DNA of 64,000 bases from JBFJKD01 sp038106145 (GCA_038106145.1 JAYODD010000004.1:62001-126000); one strand, 5' to 3'; positions 26,599-36,145 are shown, numbered from the stretch's first letter. The notes: a model not told the origin generated them from the letters alone. Translations and numbers: made by a program.

Positions 26599-28766
26599 CA
26601 GGCGCTCCCTCGAATCTTGCCCTGCTTGAGCGCCTCAAACACCTGATCCCGCGGCCCGTCGGCGACCACGCGGCCCTTATCCAGGATGATCAGGCGATCC
26701 ACCATATCGAGCATGCTCATTTTGTGGGTGGTCAATATGAGGGTGCGGTCCGCGGCAAATTCCGCGAGTTTAGCCTTGATCCAGTCTTCACTGGCCTGAT
26801 CCATGGAAGCGGTAGGTTCGTCCAGTAACAGCACCGCGGGTTGACGCAAAAACATTCGCGCCAACGCCACCGCCTGGCGTTGCCCACCGGACAGGGTATC
26901 GCCGCGCTCGCCAATGGGCATGCCTAAACCAAGCGGATTGCTGTTGACAAAACTTGCCAGGCCCGCTTTCTCCGCGGCCTCCACGATTTCCGTATCCGTC
27001 GCGCCGACCACCCCGAGACTGATATTTTCCCGCAGGGTGCCGAAAAACAGGGTAATTTCCTGGGAAACATAGCCAATATTGGCACGCAAATCCGCCGGGT
27101 CGAGTTGCTTGATATCAAAGCCGTCCATCAGAATGGAACCCCGGTCCGGCTCGTGCAGGGCCAACGCGAGTTTGGCGAGGGTAGATTTACCCGAGCCTAT
27201 GCGCCCGATTACCCCCACTTTTTCGCCGCGGGTAATGGAGAACGAAACATTTTCCAGCGCGGGACTGGACTGCTCCGGATAAAAAAATGTGACGTCCTTG
27301 AACACAATATCGCCCTGCCATTTTTCCCGATTGAGAAAGCGCTGCTCCGGAGCGCGCTCCACGGGTAACGCCATGATTTCATCTAGGGATTTTAGCGTGC
27401 CTTCCGCGTGGTCGTAGGTGGTCAGCAGAGACGCCACCTGGGAGAGTGGCGCCAGCGCGCGGCCATTCAGAATCACACAGGCAATCAATCCGCCCATGGT
27501 GAGCTCCTGCTCGGCAATCAAATACACGCCACCGATCACGATCGCCACCATAGCAAATTGTTGCAACGCCTGGACCGACATCATGGTCGAGTTGGAGAGC
27601 AGGCGGGACTGTAAACCCCATTGGGACACGTAGCCGACCGATTGCTCCCAGGCGCGCTGCACGCGGCTTTCCGCCCCCAGGGTTTTGATGGTTTCCACCC
27701 CCACCATGCTTTCCACCAGAGTGGCGTTTTTCTTGGCCGCGCCGCGCATCACATTTTCAATGGCGGGACGCAGCCGCACCTGGGCCCGATACCCCATCAG
27801 CACCGCGATGGGAATCACGATTAAGGGTATCAGCACCAACCAGCCGCCCAGATAGGCGATAAAAGCCAGAAACAGCAGCAAAAAAGGCAGATCGATTAAG
27901 GTCAGTATGGTGGACGAAGTAATGAAGTTACGAATGGCGTCGAATTCGTGCAGGCGGTTGGCGAACGCGCCCACCGATACTGGCCGATAACGGGTTTTCA
28001 GATTGAGCATTCGCTCAAACAATTGCGCCGACAAAATCACGTCGGTGCGTTTGGCCGCCATTTCCACCATGTACCCGCGCAATATTTTCATGAGCAGATC
28101 AAACAGGTAAACGACGGCGACGCCAATACCCAACGCCCACAGGGTTTCGATGGCGTTGTTGGGCACCACGCGGTCGTACACATTCATCACAAACAGGGGT
28201 TGCGCAAGCACGAACAGGTTGATAAAGAAGGAGGCGATCAGCACGTCCCGATAGATACTACTCGAGCTTTTCAACACACCCCAGAACCAGTGTTCACCGG
28301 CATTTTTGTAGATTTTCGGCGTGCGGTTGTCGAACTGCTGCATGGGCCGCAGGTAAAAAACGTGGCCACTGTAGCGTGCGCGAATGGCATCCAGGGACAG
28401 TTGTTCGGAAATCTGGTCCTGCGGCGAGGTCAGCACTCCGTAACCGAGTTCGGTATTAATATCCGTGAGCACCGCGGACTGACCATCCTCCAGCAGGAGG
28501 ATCGCTGGCAATACGTCCCGCGGAATATTCTCGATGGGACGGGTCAATAATGTCGCGGCAAGACCCGAGCGGTTGGCCGCGCGCACAAACAGGTCCGGTG
28601 TGAGCCGTCCTTCGTCCAGCGGCAATCCCGCCGTGATCGCACTTTTCGAAACCACCAGGCCCTCCAGTCTGGCCACGAGCACCAGGCTATCGAGCAACTC
28701 GCCGCCGCTGGCGAAATCGGCTGCCGTCTGTCTGTCGTCACGCATGTTGTTATTTTGACTGTCCAT
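26598..28766 (-). CDS. lapB: type I secretion ABC transporter (LapB-like)
   Basis: This inner-membrane exporter drives secretion of the adhesin by ATP hydrolysis. The N-terminal 130 residues resemble a C39 peptidase domain but lack the catalytic Cys (SLVLVARLEG at the expected site), the C39-like state seen in LapB and HlyB. A six-helix membrane domain follows. The nucleotide-binding domain has Walker A GRIGSGKST, signature LSGGQRQAVALAR and Walker B LLLDEPTASMD. At 722 residues it has normal size. It is first in the export operon. No clear promoter was found in 28767-29058. Confidence 0.95.
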   Translation of the reverse strand: MDSQNNNMRDDRQTAADFASGGELLDSLVLVARLEGLVVSKSAITAGLPLDEGRLTPDLFVRAANRSGLAATLLTRPIENIPRDVLPAILLLEDGQSAVLTDINTELGYGVLTSPQDQISEQLSLDAIRARYSGHVFYLRPMQQFDNRTPKIYKNAGEHWFWGVLKSSSSIYRDVLIASFFINLFVLAQPLFVMNVYDRVVPNNAIETLWALGIGVAVVYLFDLLMKILRGYMVEMAAKRTDVILSAQLFERMLNLKTRYRPVSVGAFANRLHEFDAIRNFITSSTILTLIDLPFLLLFLAFIAYLGGWLVLIPLIVIPIAVLMGYRAQVRLRPAIENVMRGAAKKNATLVESMVGVETIKTLGAESRVQRAWEQSVGYVSQWGLQSRLLSNSTMMSVQALQQFAMVAIVIGGVYLIAEQELTMGGLIACVILNGRALAPLSQVASLLTTYDHAEGTLKSLDEIMALPVERAPEQRFLNREKWQGDIVFKDVTFFYPEQSSPALENVSFSITRGEKVGVIGRIGSGKSTLAKLALALHEPDRGSILMDGFDIKQLDPADLRANIGYVSQEITLFFGTLRENISLGVVGATDTEIVEAAEKAGLASFVNSNPLGLGMPIGERGDTLSGGQRQAVALARMFLRQPAVLLLDEPTASMDQASEDWIKAKLAEFAADRTLILTTHKMSMLDMVDRLIILDKGRVVADGPRDQVFEALKQGKIRGSA

Positions 28767-28995
28767 TCACCGCCGCCGTAATAACACGATCATTCAGTGC
28801 AAAGGGCCCCCGCGCACCCCAGTAGCCCTCGACTACCCCCTGCGCGACTGCACGAAGGCCACCGATAGTAGCATGAAGATCGGGAGAATTACATAAACCG
28901 ATACGCACAAACATCGGCTAGTAAGTTGAAATAAAAAGGCTTTTCCGTAAATATTTTTGAAGTGTCGAGGACGAAAACAACTGGCAGGGTAATGG

Positions 28996-29025
28996 GCCAC
29001 CGGGCCTGGATAGCCGCCCGGTGGC
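28996..29025. repeat. perfect 10-bp inverted repeat after the aldehyde dehydrogenase gene
   Basis: GCCACCGGGC and GCCCGGTGGC face each other across a 10-nt loop, 33 nt after the dehydrogenase stop. No T run follows on either strand, so it may be a processing or rho-assisted end of transcript rather than an intrinsic terminator. Confidence 0.55.
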
Positions 29026-29058
29026 GCTGACGCGCGATTTGCTATGGCGTTGCAGGAA

Positions 29059-30492
29059 CTACTTGCGGGGATTGTGGCCCACGATGGCTTTCACCTCGAG
29101 GTAGTCTTCCAGACCCCAGACCCCATGTTCACGACCGTTGCCGGACATTTTATAGCCGCCAAAGGGCGCCCCCTGATCGAAACGCGCGCCGTTCAATTCC
29201 ACCGATCCAGTGCGCATACGGCTAGCGACTTGCTGAGCGCGACCCAGATCGCCGGATTGCACGTAGCCAGACAAGCCGTAGGGACTGTCGTTGGCCAGGG
29301 CGATGGCCTGTTCGTCTGTGTCGTAGGGGATCAAACACAAAATCGGCCCAAAGGCCTCTTCCTGCGCGGTGCGCGAGCGGTTGTCGACTTCGGTAAATAC
29401 TGTCGGCGGCACGTAATAACCGGCATCCAGCCCTTCCGGGCGGTGTGCGCCGCCGGTCAGCAGGGTCGCCCCCTCGTCCAGCGCGCGCTGTATAAACGCC
29501 AAAACCCGCTGGTACTGAGCCTCGTTGGCAATGGGCCCCATATAGGTTTTTTCATCCAGCGGATCACCAATCACCAGGCCGGCGATTGCCTGTGTGACCA
29601 GCTCCTCTATCCGCCCCAGATCCTTGCGCGGCACCAGCATACGCGTCGGTGCGTTGCACGCCTGTCCACTGTTAAACATGCACAGCCTGACGCCGCCCTT
29701 AACGGCCTTTTCATAATCGGCGTCGTCGAGAATAATATTGGCGGATTTGCCCCCCAGCTCCTGACACACCCGTTTGAGCGAGGGCGCCGCCGCCGCCGCG
29801 ACTGCCGATCCAGCGCGGGTAGAGCCGGTTATCGACACCAGGTCGACCTGCGGGTGGCTGGCCAGGGCTTCGCCGACATCGGGTCCGGCGCCCACAATTA
29901 GATTAAAAACTCCCGGGGGCAACCCGGCCTCATCGATAATCTCGGCGAGTAAAAAAGCATCCAGCGGCGCTATTTCACTCGGTTTTAACACCATGGTGCA
30001 GCCGGCAGCCAGCGCTGGCGCCACCTTGACCGCTATCTGGTTGAGGGGAAAGTTCCAGGGGGTAATCATGGCGCACACGCCTATCGGTTCCTTGACCACC
30101 CGCGTGGTACCGTGATCACTATGGAATGTATAGGTGCGCGCCAGTTGCGCCGCTTCCTTGAAGGTGAAAATTGGCAAGCCCACCTGGGCGCCCTTGGCCA
30201 ACATCACCGGCATGCCCATCTCGGCGGTGATAACCGCAGCTATTTCGTCGCTGCGCGCCTCCAGCCCGGCGACAATTTTATCGATGTAAGCCGCCCTTTC
30301 CTCTGGCGACGTCTGCGACCAACTGGCGAAAGCCCCTCGCGCTGCGGCTACCGCGCTGTCCACGTCGGCGACCGAGCCCATGGCAACTTTCGCGATAACT
30401 TGCTCGGTGGCTGGATTGACCACTTCATTGAACAGTGCGGCGCCAGGCTTTTGCCATTGCCCGTTAATATAAAATTTATCTCTCGCTATCAC
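29059..30492 (-). CDS. NAD(P)-dependent aldehyde dehydrogenase
   Basis: This is a soluble enzyme that oxidises an aldehyde to the acid. Family motifs are complete: ITPWNFPLNQIAVKVAPALA, KPSEIAPLDA, SITGSTRAG (cofactor loop), QELGGKSANI (catalytic Glu) and FNSGQACNAPTR (catalytic Cys). The length of 477 is typical. The GTG start has GGAGAG 6 nt upstream. The Rieske oxygenase gene lies 59 nt upstream on the same strand, so the two may act in one catabolic route, with the oxygenase product or a later aldehyde as substrate. The substrate cannot be named. Confidence 0.93.
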   Translation of the reverse strand: MIARDKFYINGQWQKPGAALFNEVVNPATEQVIAKVAMGSVADVDSAVAAARGAFASWSQTSPEERAAYIDKIVAGLEARSDEIAAVITAEMGMPVMLAKGAQVGLPIFTFKEAAQLARTYTFHSDHGTTRVVKEPIGVCAMITPWNFPLNQIAVKVAPALAAGCTMVLKPSEIAPLDAFLLAEIIDEAGLPPGVFNLIVGAGPDVGEALASHPQVDLVSITGSTRAGSAVAAAAAPSLKRVCQELGGKSANIILDDADYEKAVKGGVRLCMFNSGQACNAPTRMLVPRKDLGRIEELVTQAIAGLVIGDPLDEKTYMGPIANEAQYQRVLAFIQRALDEGATLLTGGAHRPEGLDAGYYVPPTVFTEVDNRSRTAQEEAFGPILCLIPYDTDEQAIALANDSPYGLSGYVQSGDLGRAQQVASRMRTGSVELNGARFDQGAPFGGYKMSGNGREHGVWGLEDYLEVKAIVGHNPRK

Positions 30493-30551
30493 GTTTATCT
30501 CTCCAGGTGCTCACCATGGTCATCGTCGTTACTGTCAGCGATGGGAAATAA

Positions 30552-31706
30552 TTACATCGCAGCGTGCCCCAGCGCCTGCGCAATTTGCTGGTGAAAATGT
30601 ATCAGTGCCGGTTCGTTGCGGCCAAAGATACTATGGCTTTGCATGCCCGAACGCAAACCGGCCTGAATGCTCTCCACTGCCGGAATGTCCTCTTCCAGGA
30701 CAGTTCTTACAGTGAGATCGAGATTTTTTTCCCAGTAATTTTTGGCGCGCTCGGTCACCGCGGGCTGGGGAATGTAAAAGTCCAGATAAACTGTGCACTC
30801 ATGGGGATTATCCCCCGTCGGAAAGGCGCGCCAGATTTCCGCGTGATCCCGCTGCATCACCAACACCGTATTGGGAAACAGCAAATACGGTATGGCGCTG
30901 TGGGGCACGATATCCCACTCCTCTTCCGGCAGGGTGCGCAGCTCCTTGATGGACTGGCGCGGCAGAATTTCACGCAGGTTGTGGCCAAATGGATGCATCA
31001 GGCACAGATTGGCAATAAACAGCGGGCCCACGGTGGTTGGGTGCAGGGCGGCAAAATGGTAGGGTTCCAGAAACGTATCCAGCATCAGCTTCCAGTTCAT
31101 TTTGCAGTGTAGCGTGCGCTGTGCGTAGGGATGATAGCTGGCAAATTCATATGCCGCGAAGTCGGCTTGCAGCCCCGCCAGGTGGCGATCGATATCAATG
31201 TCCTGGCCCGGGGTCGGACACACCCACAGCATGCCGTACTTCTCTACCACCGGCAATTCGATCAGGGGCCGCTGTGACTTGTCGACCTCGGGGAAACTGC
31301 CACTGTCCGGAATCGCCTTGAGCTCCCCCTTAAGATTGTAGCTCCAGCCGTGGTAGGGACAGCTTAGAACTCGCTGCACGTTGCCACAGCCCTGCGCCAC
31401 CATCGCCCCACGGTGGCGGCAACTATTCACGAAGCCGTTCACCGCACCCTGTTCATCCCGCACCAGCAACGTCGGCACGCCGGCCACATCAAGGGTCAGA
31501 AAATCACCTGCCGTTGGCAGGTCACAGGAAAACCCGGCCAGTATCGGGTATTCCTTGAACAGCAAGTTTTTTTCCCTCGCCAGCCACTCCTGACTGCAAT
31601 AGGCGGTGGCCGGGTGTTGACTGGTGCTATCACTGCGCCAGTTGAGTGTTTTATCCAGCGCCGAAAATACCTGGCGGCACAGATCGATCCGCGTTTGGGT
31701 TTGCAC
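30552..31706 (-). CDS. Rieske non-heme iron oxygenase, alpha subunit
   Basis: This is the terminal oxygenase component of an aromatic-ring-hydroxylating or demethylating system. The Rieske centre is CRHRG with CPYHGW about 17 residues later. The mononuclear iron site is in EPYHFAALH. The length of 384 fits single-subunit members related to choline monooxygenase or carnitine oxygenase. No ferredoxin or reductase gene is adjacent, so electrons must come from elsewhere. The GTG start has AGGAG 6 nt upstream. A dyad at 31791-31812 upstream may be an operator. Confidence 0.9.
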   Translation of the reverse strand: MQTQTRIDLCRQVFSALDKTLNWRSDSTSQHPATAYCSQEWLAREKNLLFKEYPILAGFSCDLPTAGDFLTLDVAGVPTLLVRDEQGAVNGFVNSCRHRGAMVAQGCGNVQRVLSCPYHGWSYNLKGELKAIPDSGSFPEVDKSQRPLIELPVVEKYGMLWVCPTPGQDIDIDRHLAGLQADFAAYEFASYHPYAQRTLHCKMNWKLMLDTFLEPYHFAALHPTTVGPLFIANLCLMHPFGHNLREILPRQSIKELRTLPEEEWDIVPHSAIPYLLFPNTVLVMQRDHAEIWRAFPTGDNPHECTVYLDFYIPQPAVTERAKNYWEKNLDLTVRTVLEEDIPAVESIQAGLRSGMQSHSIFGRNEPALIHFHQQIAQALGHAAM

Positions 31707-31790
31707 TGAAACTCCTAGCGCACCGTTGGTTATCGCCAGACCCGGTACGTCGTTGGGTTAATTTGGCCAGCGGCCTGCGTCAATAAATAG

Positions 31791-31812
31791 CTTACGTTAA
31801 CGTCAACGTAAG
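31791..31812. promoter_or_regulatory. inverted repeat, possible MerR-type operator
   Basis: CTTACGTT and AACGTAAG flank AACGTC, forming a 22-nt dyad in the divergent interval between the Rieske gene and dusA. The ACGTTaACGT core resembles operators of MerR-family regulators of acyl and branched-chain catabolism (LiuR type), recalled from family knowledge. No regulator gene is adjacent. On the plus strand TTACGT and TAAAAT are 19 nt apart, a spacing seen at MerR-type promoters. Confidence 0.35.
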
Positions 31813-31989
31813 GCTCTAAAATACTAGCCTACAGTCTGAACCAGGTCAAACGCCGGATAAGTGAAACGACCGTGGTAGAATTGCGTGGCGTACCCTTATA
31901 CATTCCGCCTCGAGTGCCGGGAGTAAAACCGTCGGGCATAAAGGCAGCGTTTTGTGAGCCGACCATTGCAATGAACCACATAGCCCGTT

Positions 31990-33015
31990 ATGACTGACAG
32001 CCCCTTAGCGGACACTAAAGCACCCGCGCGCTCCCTTAACCGGCGCGTTAGCGTGGCGCCCATGATGGAGTGGACTGACCGCTTTTGCCGTTTCCTGTTG
32101 CGCCAGATCAGCCAACACACCCTGTTGTACACGGAAATGGTCACCACCGCCGCGTTGCTTCACGGCAATCGGGACTACCTGTTGCGCTTCGATCACGGCG
32201 AGCATCCGGTTGCCCTGCAACTGGGTGGCAACGATCCACGAGATCTGTCTCGGTGTGCACGCATGGGGGCCGATGCCGGCTACGATGAAATCAACCTCAA
32301 CTGCGGCTGCCCCAGCGATCGCGTGCAAGCAGGCCAGTTTGGCGCGAGCCTGATGAAATCGCCGCGCACCGTTGCGGAAGGCATCGCGGCCATGCGCGCC
32401 AGCGTGCGCATACCGGTGACCGTAAAGACCCGCATCGGCGTGGACGACTGGGACAGCTACTCCCATCTGGTGGATTTTATCGGCACCGTTGCGGAGGCTG
32501 GTTGCAACACCTTTATTATTCATGCCCGCAAAGCCTGGCTGCAGGGTCTCAGCCCCAAACAAAATCGCGAAATTCCACCCTTGCAATACAATCGCGCCTA
32601 CCAGCTAAAACAGGATTTTCCCGCTCTGGAAATCATCCTCAACGGCGGCGTTAACTCCCTCGACGAAGTGGCAAATCACCTCGCCCAAGTCGACGGCGTT
32701 ATGCTCGGTCGCGCCGCCTACCACAACCCGTATTTACTGGCGGACGTGGATCGGCGTTTTTACGGAAAGACAGGGTCGATACCTTCCCGCGAACAAACCC
32801 TCGACCGCTATGCCGATTTTGTGGAAAATCAGCTGGCAGAGGGTGTCAAACTTAGTCATATGAGTCGCCACGCTGTCGGCTTGTTTCAGGGCCAGCCGGG
32901 GGCACGCCGTTTTCGCCGCTATATCAGCGAGCACGCCTGTCGCCCCGGCGCGGGTACCGAGGTGTTGTACGCTGCCGTCGACGCCATGCATGAAACAGCC
33001 AAGGCCTGCGCATGA
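31990..33015 (+). CDS. dusA: tRNA-dihydrouridine synthase A
   Basis: This flavoenzyme reduces specific uridines in the D loop of tRNAs. The signatures are SVAPMMEWTDRFCR at the N-terminus, LNCGCPSDRVQ with the catalytic Cys, VTVKTRIGVDD, FIIHARKAWLQGLSPK (DusA-specific) and NGGVNS. The length of 341 suits DusA better than DusB or DusC. The stop overlaps the transaldolase start by 4 nt (ATGA). Confidence 0.95.
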   Translation: MTDSPLADTKAPARSLNRRVSVAPMMEWTDRFCRFLLRQISQHTLLYTEMVTTAALLHGNRDYLLRFDHGEHPVALQLGGNDPRDLSRCARMGADAGYDEINLNCGCPSDRVQAGQFGASLMKSPRTVAEGIAAMRASVRIPVTVKTRIGVDDWDSYSHLVDFIGTVAEAGCNTFIIHARKAWLQGLSPKQNREIPPLQYNRAYQLKQDFPALEIILNGGVNSLDEVANHLAQVDGVMLGRAAYHNPYLLADVDRRFYGKTGSIPSREQTLDRYADFVENQLAEGVKLSHMSRHAVGLFQGQPGARRFRRYISEHACRPGAGTEVLYAAVDAMHETAKACA

Positions 33016-33965
33016 CTGCCCTGTCGAAACTCGATCAGCTGCGGGGGATGACCAGCGTAGTGGCCGATACCGGCGATATTGAAGCCATCGCCCGTTACCG
33101 CCCCGAGGACGCCACCACCAATCCGTCGCTACTGCTCAAAACTGCACAATCAGCGCACTATCAGACATTGGTCGCTACCTGTGTGGGAAATACCGGGCTT
33201 AACAGTGCGCGGGAACGGGCTGAATGTTGCGACCAACTCGCCGTAACCATTGGCTGTGAAATTTTACAACTGATTCCTGGACGCGTTTCCACCGAAGTGG
33301 ATGCCCGTTTGTCCTTCGACAGCCAGGGCACTGTCGAACGCGCCCTGCAACTGGTTGAACGATACGCACAGGCTGGCATTGGGCCAGAACGCATATTGAT
33401 CAAAGTGGCGGGTACCTGGGAGGGTATCCGCGCCGTCGCCGAACTGGAAAAACGCGGTATCAACTGTAATGTCACCCTGCTGTTTAATGCCGTTCAGGCG
33501 GTAGCGGCGGCAGACGCCGGGGCGTATTTGATTTCACCCTTTGTCGGTCGTGTTCTCGACTGGCATCTGGCTCGCAACTCGCATCAACCCCTGGATCCAG
33601 ATCCCGGTGTAGCCTCGGTGCGGGACATCTATCAATTATTCAAATCACGACGTTACGCCACCGTAATAATGGGTGCGAGCTTTCGTAATACCGGGCAAAT
33701 CGAAGCGCTCGCCGGGTGTGACCGCCTGACCGTCAGTCCGCCGTTACTGGAACAATTATCTGCGGATTACGGCGTATTAACCCGTGCCCTCGGCGACGTA
33801 TCGGACTCGGCCGGGGATAGTTTTCTGGTTACTGGCGAAACCGATTTTCGCCTGCGTCTTAACCAGGATGCCATGGCCACTGAAAAACTCAGCGAAGGGA
33901 TTAGACTGTTTATTCGCGATCAGGAAAACCTCGAGTTATTACTCACCAAACTGGCTAACAAATGA
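33012..33965 (+). CDS. tal: transaldolase (TalB type)
   Basis: It transfers a dihydroxyacetone unit between sugar phosphates in the non-oxidative pentose phosphate pathway. It is an (alpha/beta)8 barrel with DATTNPSLLLK near the start, the Schiff-base Lys in RILIKVAGTWEGIRA, and CNVTLLFN. 317 residues is the classic size. It overlaps both dusA and the following gene by 4 nt, so the three form a tightly coupled operon. Confidence 0.96.
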   Translation: MTALSKLDQLRGMTSVVADTGDIEAIARYRPEDATTNPSLLLKTAQSAHYQTLVATCVGNTGLNSARERAECCDQLAVTIGCEILQLIPGRVSTEVDARLSFDSQGTVERALQLVERYAQAGIGPERILIKVAGTWEGIRAVAELEKRGINCNVTLLFNAVQAVAAADAGAYLISPFVGRVLDWHLARNSHQPLDPDPGVASVRDIYQLFKSRRYATVIMGASFRNTGQIEALAGCDRLTVSPPLLEQLSADYGVLTRALGDVSDSAGDSFLVTGETDFRLRLNQDAMATEKLSEGIRLFIRDQENLELLLTKLANK

Positions 33966-34420
33966 TTAAAGGCATTCGCAAGTTTTTCACCAGCTCGATC
34001 CTGCCCAATACACCCACGCACTCAGGAGCCGCACCGATACAGAAAGCGACGGCCGCCCTGCTGGTGGAAATCATGGTTACCGACGGCATTGTGGACACCA
34101 GTGAAGAGCTGGCCCTGATCGGTTTGCTACAGAGCCATTTTGCCCTCTCCGCAGCAGAGTGCCGCGAGCTGATCGCGCTGGCCCGCGCCGAGGTCGCCGA
34201 GGCCACGTCCCTGTACCAGTTTACCGAGTTGGTCAACGAACATTTTTCCGCGCAGGATAAGTACGAACTGGTGCGTCAACTCTGGGTTATCGCCTACGCG
34301 GACCGGGAACTGGACAAATATGAAGAGGCGACCATCCGCAAAATCGCGGAACTGATACACGTACCCCACAGCCGCTTTATGCGCGCCAAAAGCGCAGCCC
34401 GGGAAGCCGTCAGGAGTTGA
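33962..34420 (+). CDS. TerB-like protein
   Basis: This is a small all-helical protein of the TerB/DjlA-N family. Paired acidic segments are recognisable (EIMVTDGIVDTSEE and AYADRELDKYEE), spaced like the two metal-coordinating halves of TerB. TerB proteins are linked to tellurite resistance and to membrane-stress complexes, but stand-alone members are of uncertain function. It overlaps the transaldolase stop by 4 nt, and its 3' end overlaps the convergent STAS gene by 11 nt. Confidence 0.75.
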   Translation: MIKGIRKFFTSSILPNTPTHSGAAPIQKATAALLVEIMVTDGIVDTSEELALIGLLQSHFALSAAECRELIALARAEVAEATSLYQFTELVNEHFSAQDKYELVRQLWVIAYADRELDKYEEATIRKIAELIHVPHSRFMRAKSAAREAVRS

Positions 34421-34907
34421 CGGATTTTTCGAGGGAACGAATCAGGTCGGTAAAATCCGCTTCGCAACGGGGATTGATTTCAACCAGCAGTCGATGGGCA
34501 GCCAACACCTGCTCGCGCAGTTCTTCTTCACTGGCAGCGACCGGCTCCAGTTCAGCGAGCTCCGCGCACTCCTGAGCGCCCTCTCTGATGACGGTGAACA
34601 ATTCATCAATCGCCATCACTTCGAGGGTGCGCAACAAGCTTTCATCCTGACAAAATATCACCGGGCGAATGCCCAGTTCGCGTTGACAGTAGAGCGCCAG
34701 CTTTACCAGCAATCCCAGAGTGGTGCTATCCAGCCCCTGCGCGGACAGCAAGTCAACCAGCACTTTACGCGCCGCGCCCTGCCCCTGCGCAAAAATGCTG
34801 TCAATATAGCGATTAAGGGACGCACACAGCGTTACCCGCACGTCGCCCACCATCTTGATGAGGAAGGTACCGTCGCACTCGGCTACCAGAATTTTACCTT
34901 TGTCCAC
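34410..34907 (-). CDS. STAS-domain anti-sigma factor antagonist (HsbA-like)
   Basis: The first 100 residues form a STAS domain with the phosphorylatable region LDSTTLGLLV (candidate Ser61 or Thr62). A helical tail of about 60 residues follows. Such proteins switch partners depending on phosphorylation, for example HsbA in Pseudomonas, which binds an anti-sigma factor or a diguanylate cyclase. The GTG start lies one base after the stop of the PP2C gene upstream, which supports a functional pair. The partner kinase or anti-sigma factor is not in this window. Confidence 0.82.
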   Translation of the reverse strand: MDKGKILVAECDGTFLIKMVGDVRVTLCASLNRYIDSIFAQGQGAARKVLVDLLSAQGLDSTTLGLLVKLALYCQRELGIRPVIFCQDESLLRTLEVMAIDELFTVIREGAQECAELAELEPVAASEEELREQVLAAHRLLVEINPRCEADFTDLIRSLEKSVNS

Positions 34908-34908
34908 C

Positions 34909-36102
34909 CTATCCGCCTCGCGTCACAGTCATGACCGACACATCATCCGGCGCTTCCTTGATGGCGTTAAATCCCAGTTCCGCACAGAGTAATTCGTGTT
35001 GCATACCGCTGCGCGAGGCCGCGGCCAGAAGCTTCTCCTCCTTCTCCTGCATGGTTGCCCCCGGCAGGCAGTCGAGCACCCCGTCTGACGCCACCACCAG
35101 CGCGAAGCGCTGAGGCAGGGCAATCTCCTGCACCTCCCAGACCGCGTCCGGGAAAAGCCCCACCGGTTTACCGCTGCCGCTCAAAAACCGCGCATCGTCG
35201 CCATCGACAAACACTGGCATCGGCAGTTGCGCACCGACGGTGTAACGCAACATGTTGCGCTGCATATCGATGGACCCCGCGAATATGGTCAGGTGTTTAT
35301 CCAGTCCCATTGCCAGTATCTGTCTATTGATATGCTCGACAAATCCCTCCGGCGCCCGCGCCAATGCCTCGAAATCTTTGTCGGCGAGATGGCGGCGCAA
35401 AATACGCCGCAGAATAAAGCCGAGCATCACCGTCACAAACGCCGAGGATGCGCCATGGCCGGAAACATCAGCAAAATAAAACAGCAGGTAGCGGTCGAAC
35501 AGAATATTGTAACCAACAAAATCGCCGCTCAGGTACAGGGAGGGAATAATGCGATGAGCGATCTCGTAATCACCGTGGCGCAGTGGCGTGACGGGTAGCA
35601 TATTCTGCTGCACCTGTCGCCCGGCGATCTGATCCATGCGCAAAATGCTGATATTTTCCCGCAAATCCCGATTGGCCCGCTCCAATTGCTTGCGAAAATC
35701 CATATTCTGCTGATACAGATCCTTGAAGCCTCCGGCGCGCTCCACGGCGCCGTTTAAATCGTCTTGATTAAACGGCTCGATCAATACGTCGACCGCGCCC
35801 CGGCGAAAGCTGGTAGCAACATCTTCAGGCGAGGGGTGGGTGAGAACGGGAATAACCGCCAATCCGGAATCGCGACAGCGTTGTGCGAATTTTTCATCCA
35901 CATCGGCGACGTGAATACCCGTGTCCATGTCGACGTGAATGAACAGCAACACGGGAAGGTATTCGGGAATCTGCTCAATAGCTTCTTCCGTACCGGCCAC
36001 GGTCAATGTCTGACAGTCGGCGGCACGGAGATACTGTTCCCATTGTTGGCATCGCTGTTGATCCGTCGCGATCAACAAGACGCGCTTGCGACCCCCTGCC
36101 AT
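34909..36102 (-). CDS. response-regulator-like PP2C phosphatase (HsbR/RsbU-like)
   Basis: Residues about 7-125 have a receiver fold, a coiled-coil linker follows (about 130-165), and residues about 170-395 form a SpoIIE/RsbU-type PP2C phosphatase with ADVSGHGASSAFV, VASDGVLD and APDDVSVMTV. The receiver is degenerate: the phospho-Asp site reads LFIHVDMDTG, the acidic pair is reduced (LIATDQQR), and the switch Lys is replaced in VLIEPF. It may therefore not be phosphorylated. Pseudomonas HsbR carries an extra RsbW-like kinase domain that is absent here. Its probable substrate is the STAS protein encoded directly downstream. Confidence 0.86.
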   Translation of the reverse strand: MAGGRKRVLLIATDQQRCQQWEQYLRAADCQTLTVAGTEEAIEQIPEYLPVLLFIHVDMDTGIHVADVDEKFAQRCRDSGLAVIPVLTHPSPEDVATSFRRGAVDVLIEPFNQDDLNGAVERAGGFKDLYQQNMDFRKQLERANRDLRENISILRMDQIAGRQVQQNMLPVTPLRHGDYEIAHRIIPSLYLSGDFVGYNILFDRYLLFYFADVSGHGASSAFVTVMLGFILRRILRRHLADKDFEALARAPEGFVEHINRQILAMGLDKHLTIFAGSIDMQRNMLRYTVGAQLPMPVFVDGDDARFLSGSGKPVGLFPDAVWEVQEIALPQRFALVVASDGVLDCLPGATMQEKEEKLLAAASRSGMQHELLCAELGFNAIKEAPDDVSVMTVTRGG

Positions 36103-36145
36103 AGATAACCCGTGTGAACGGAAAAAGCGGTCGATTCGCTACCGG

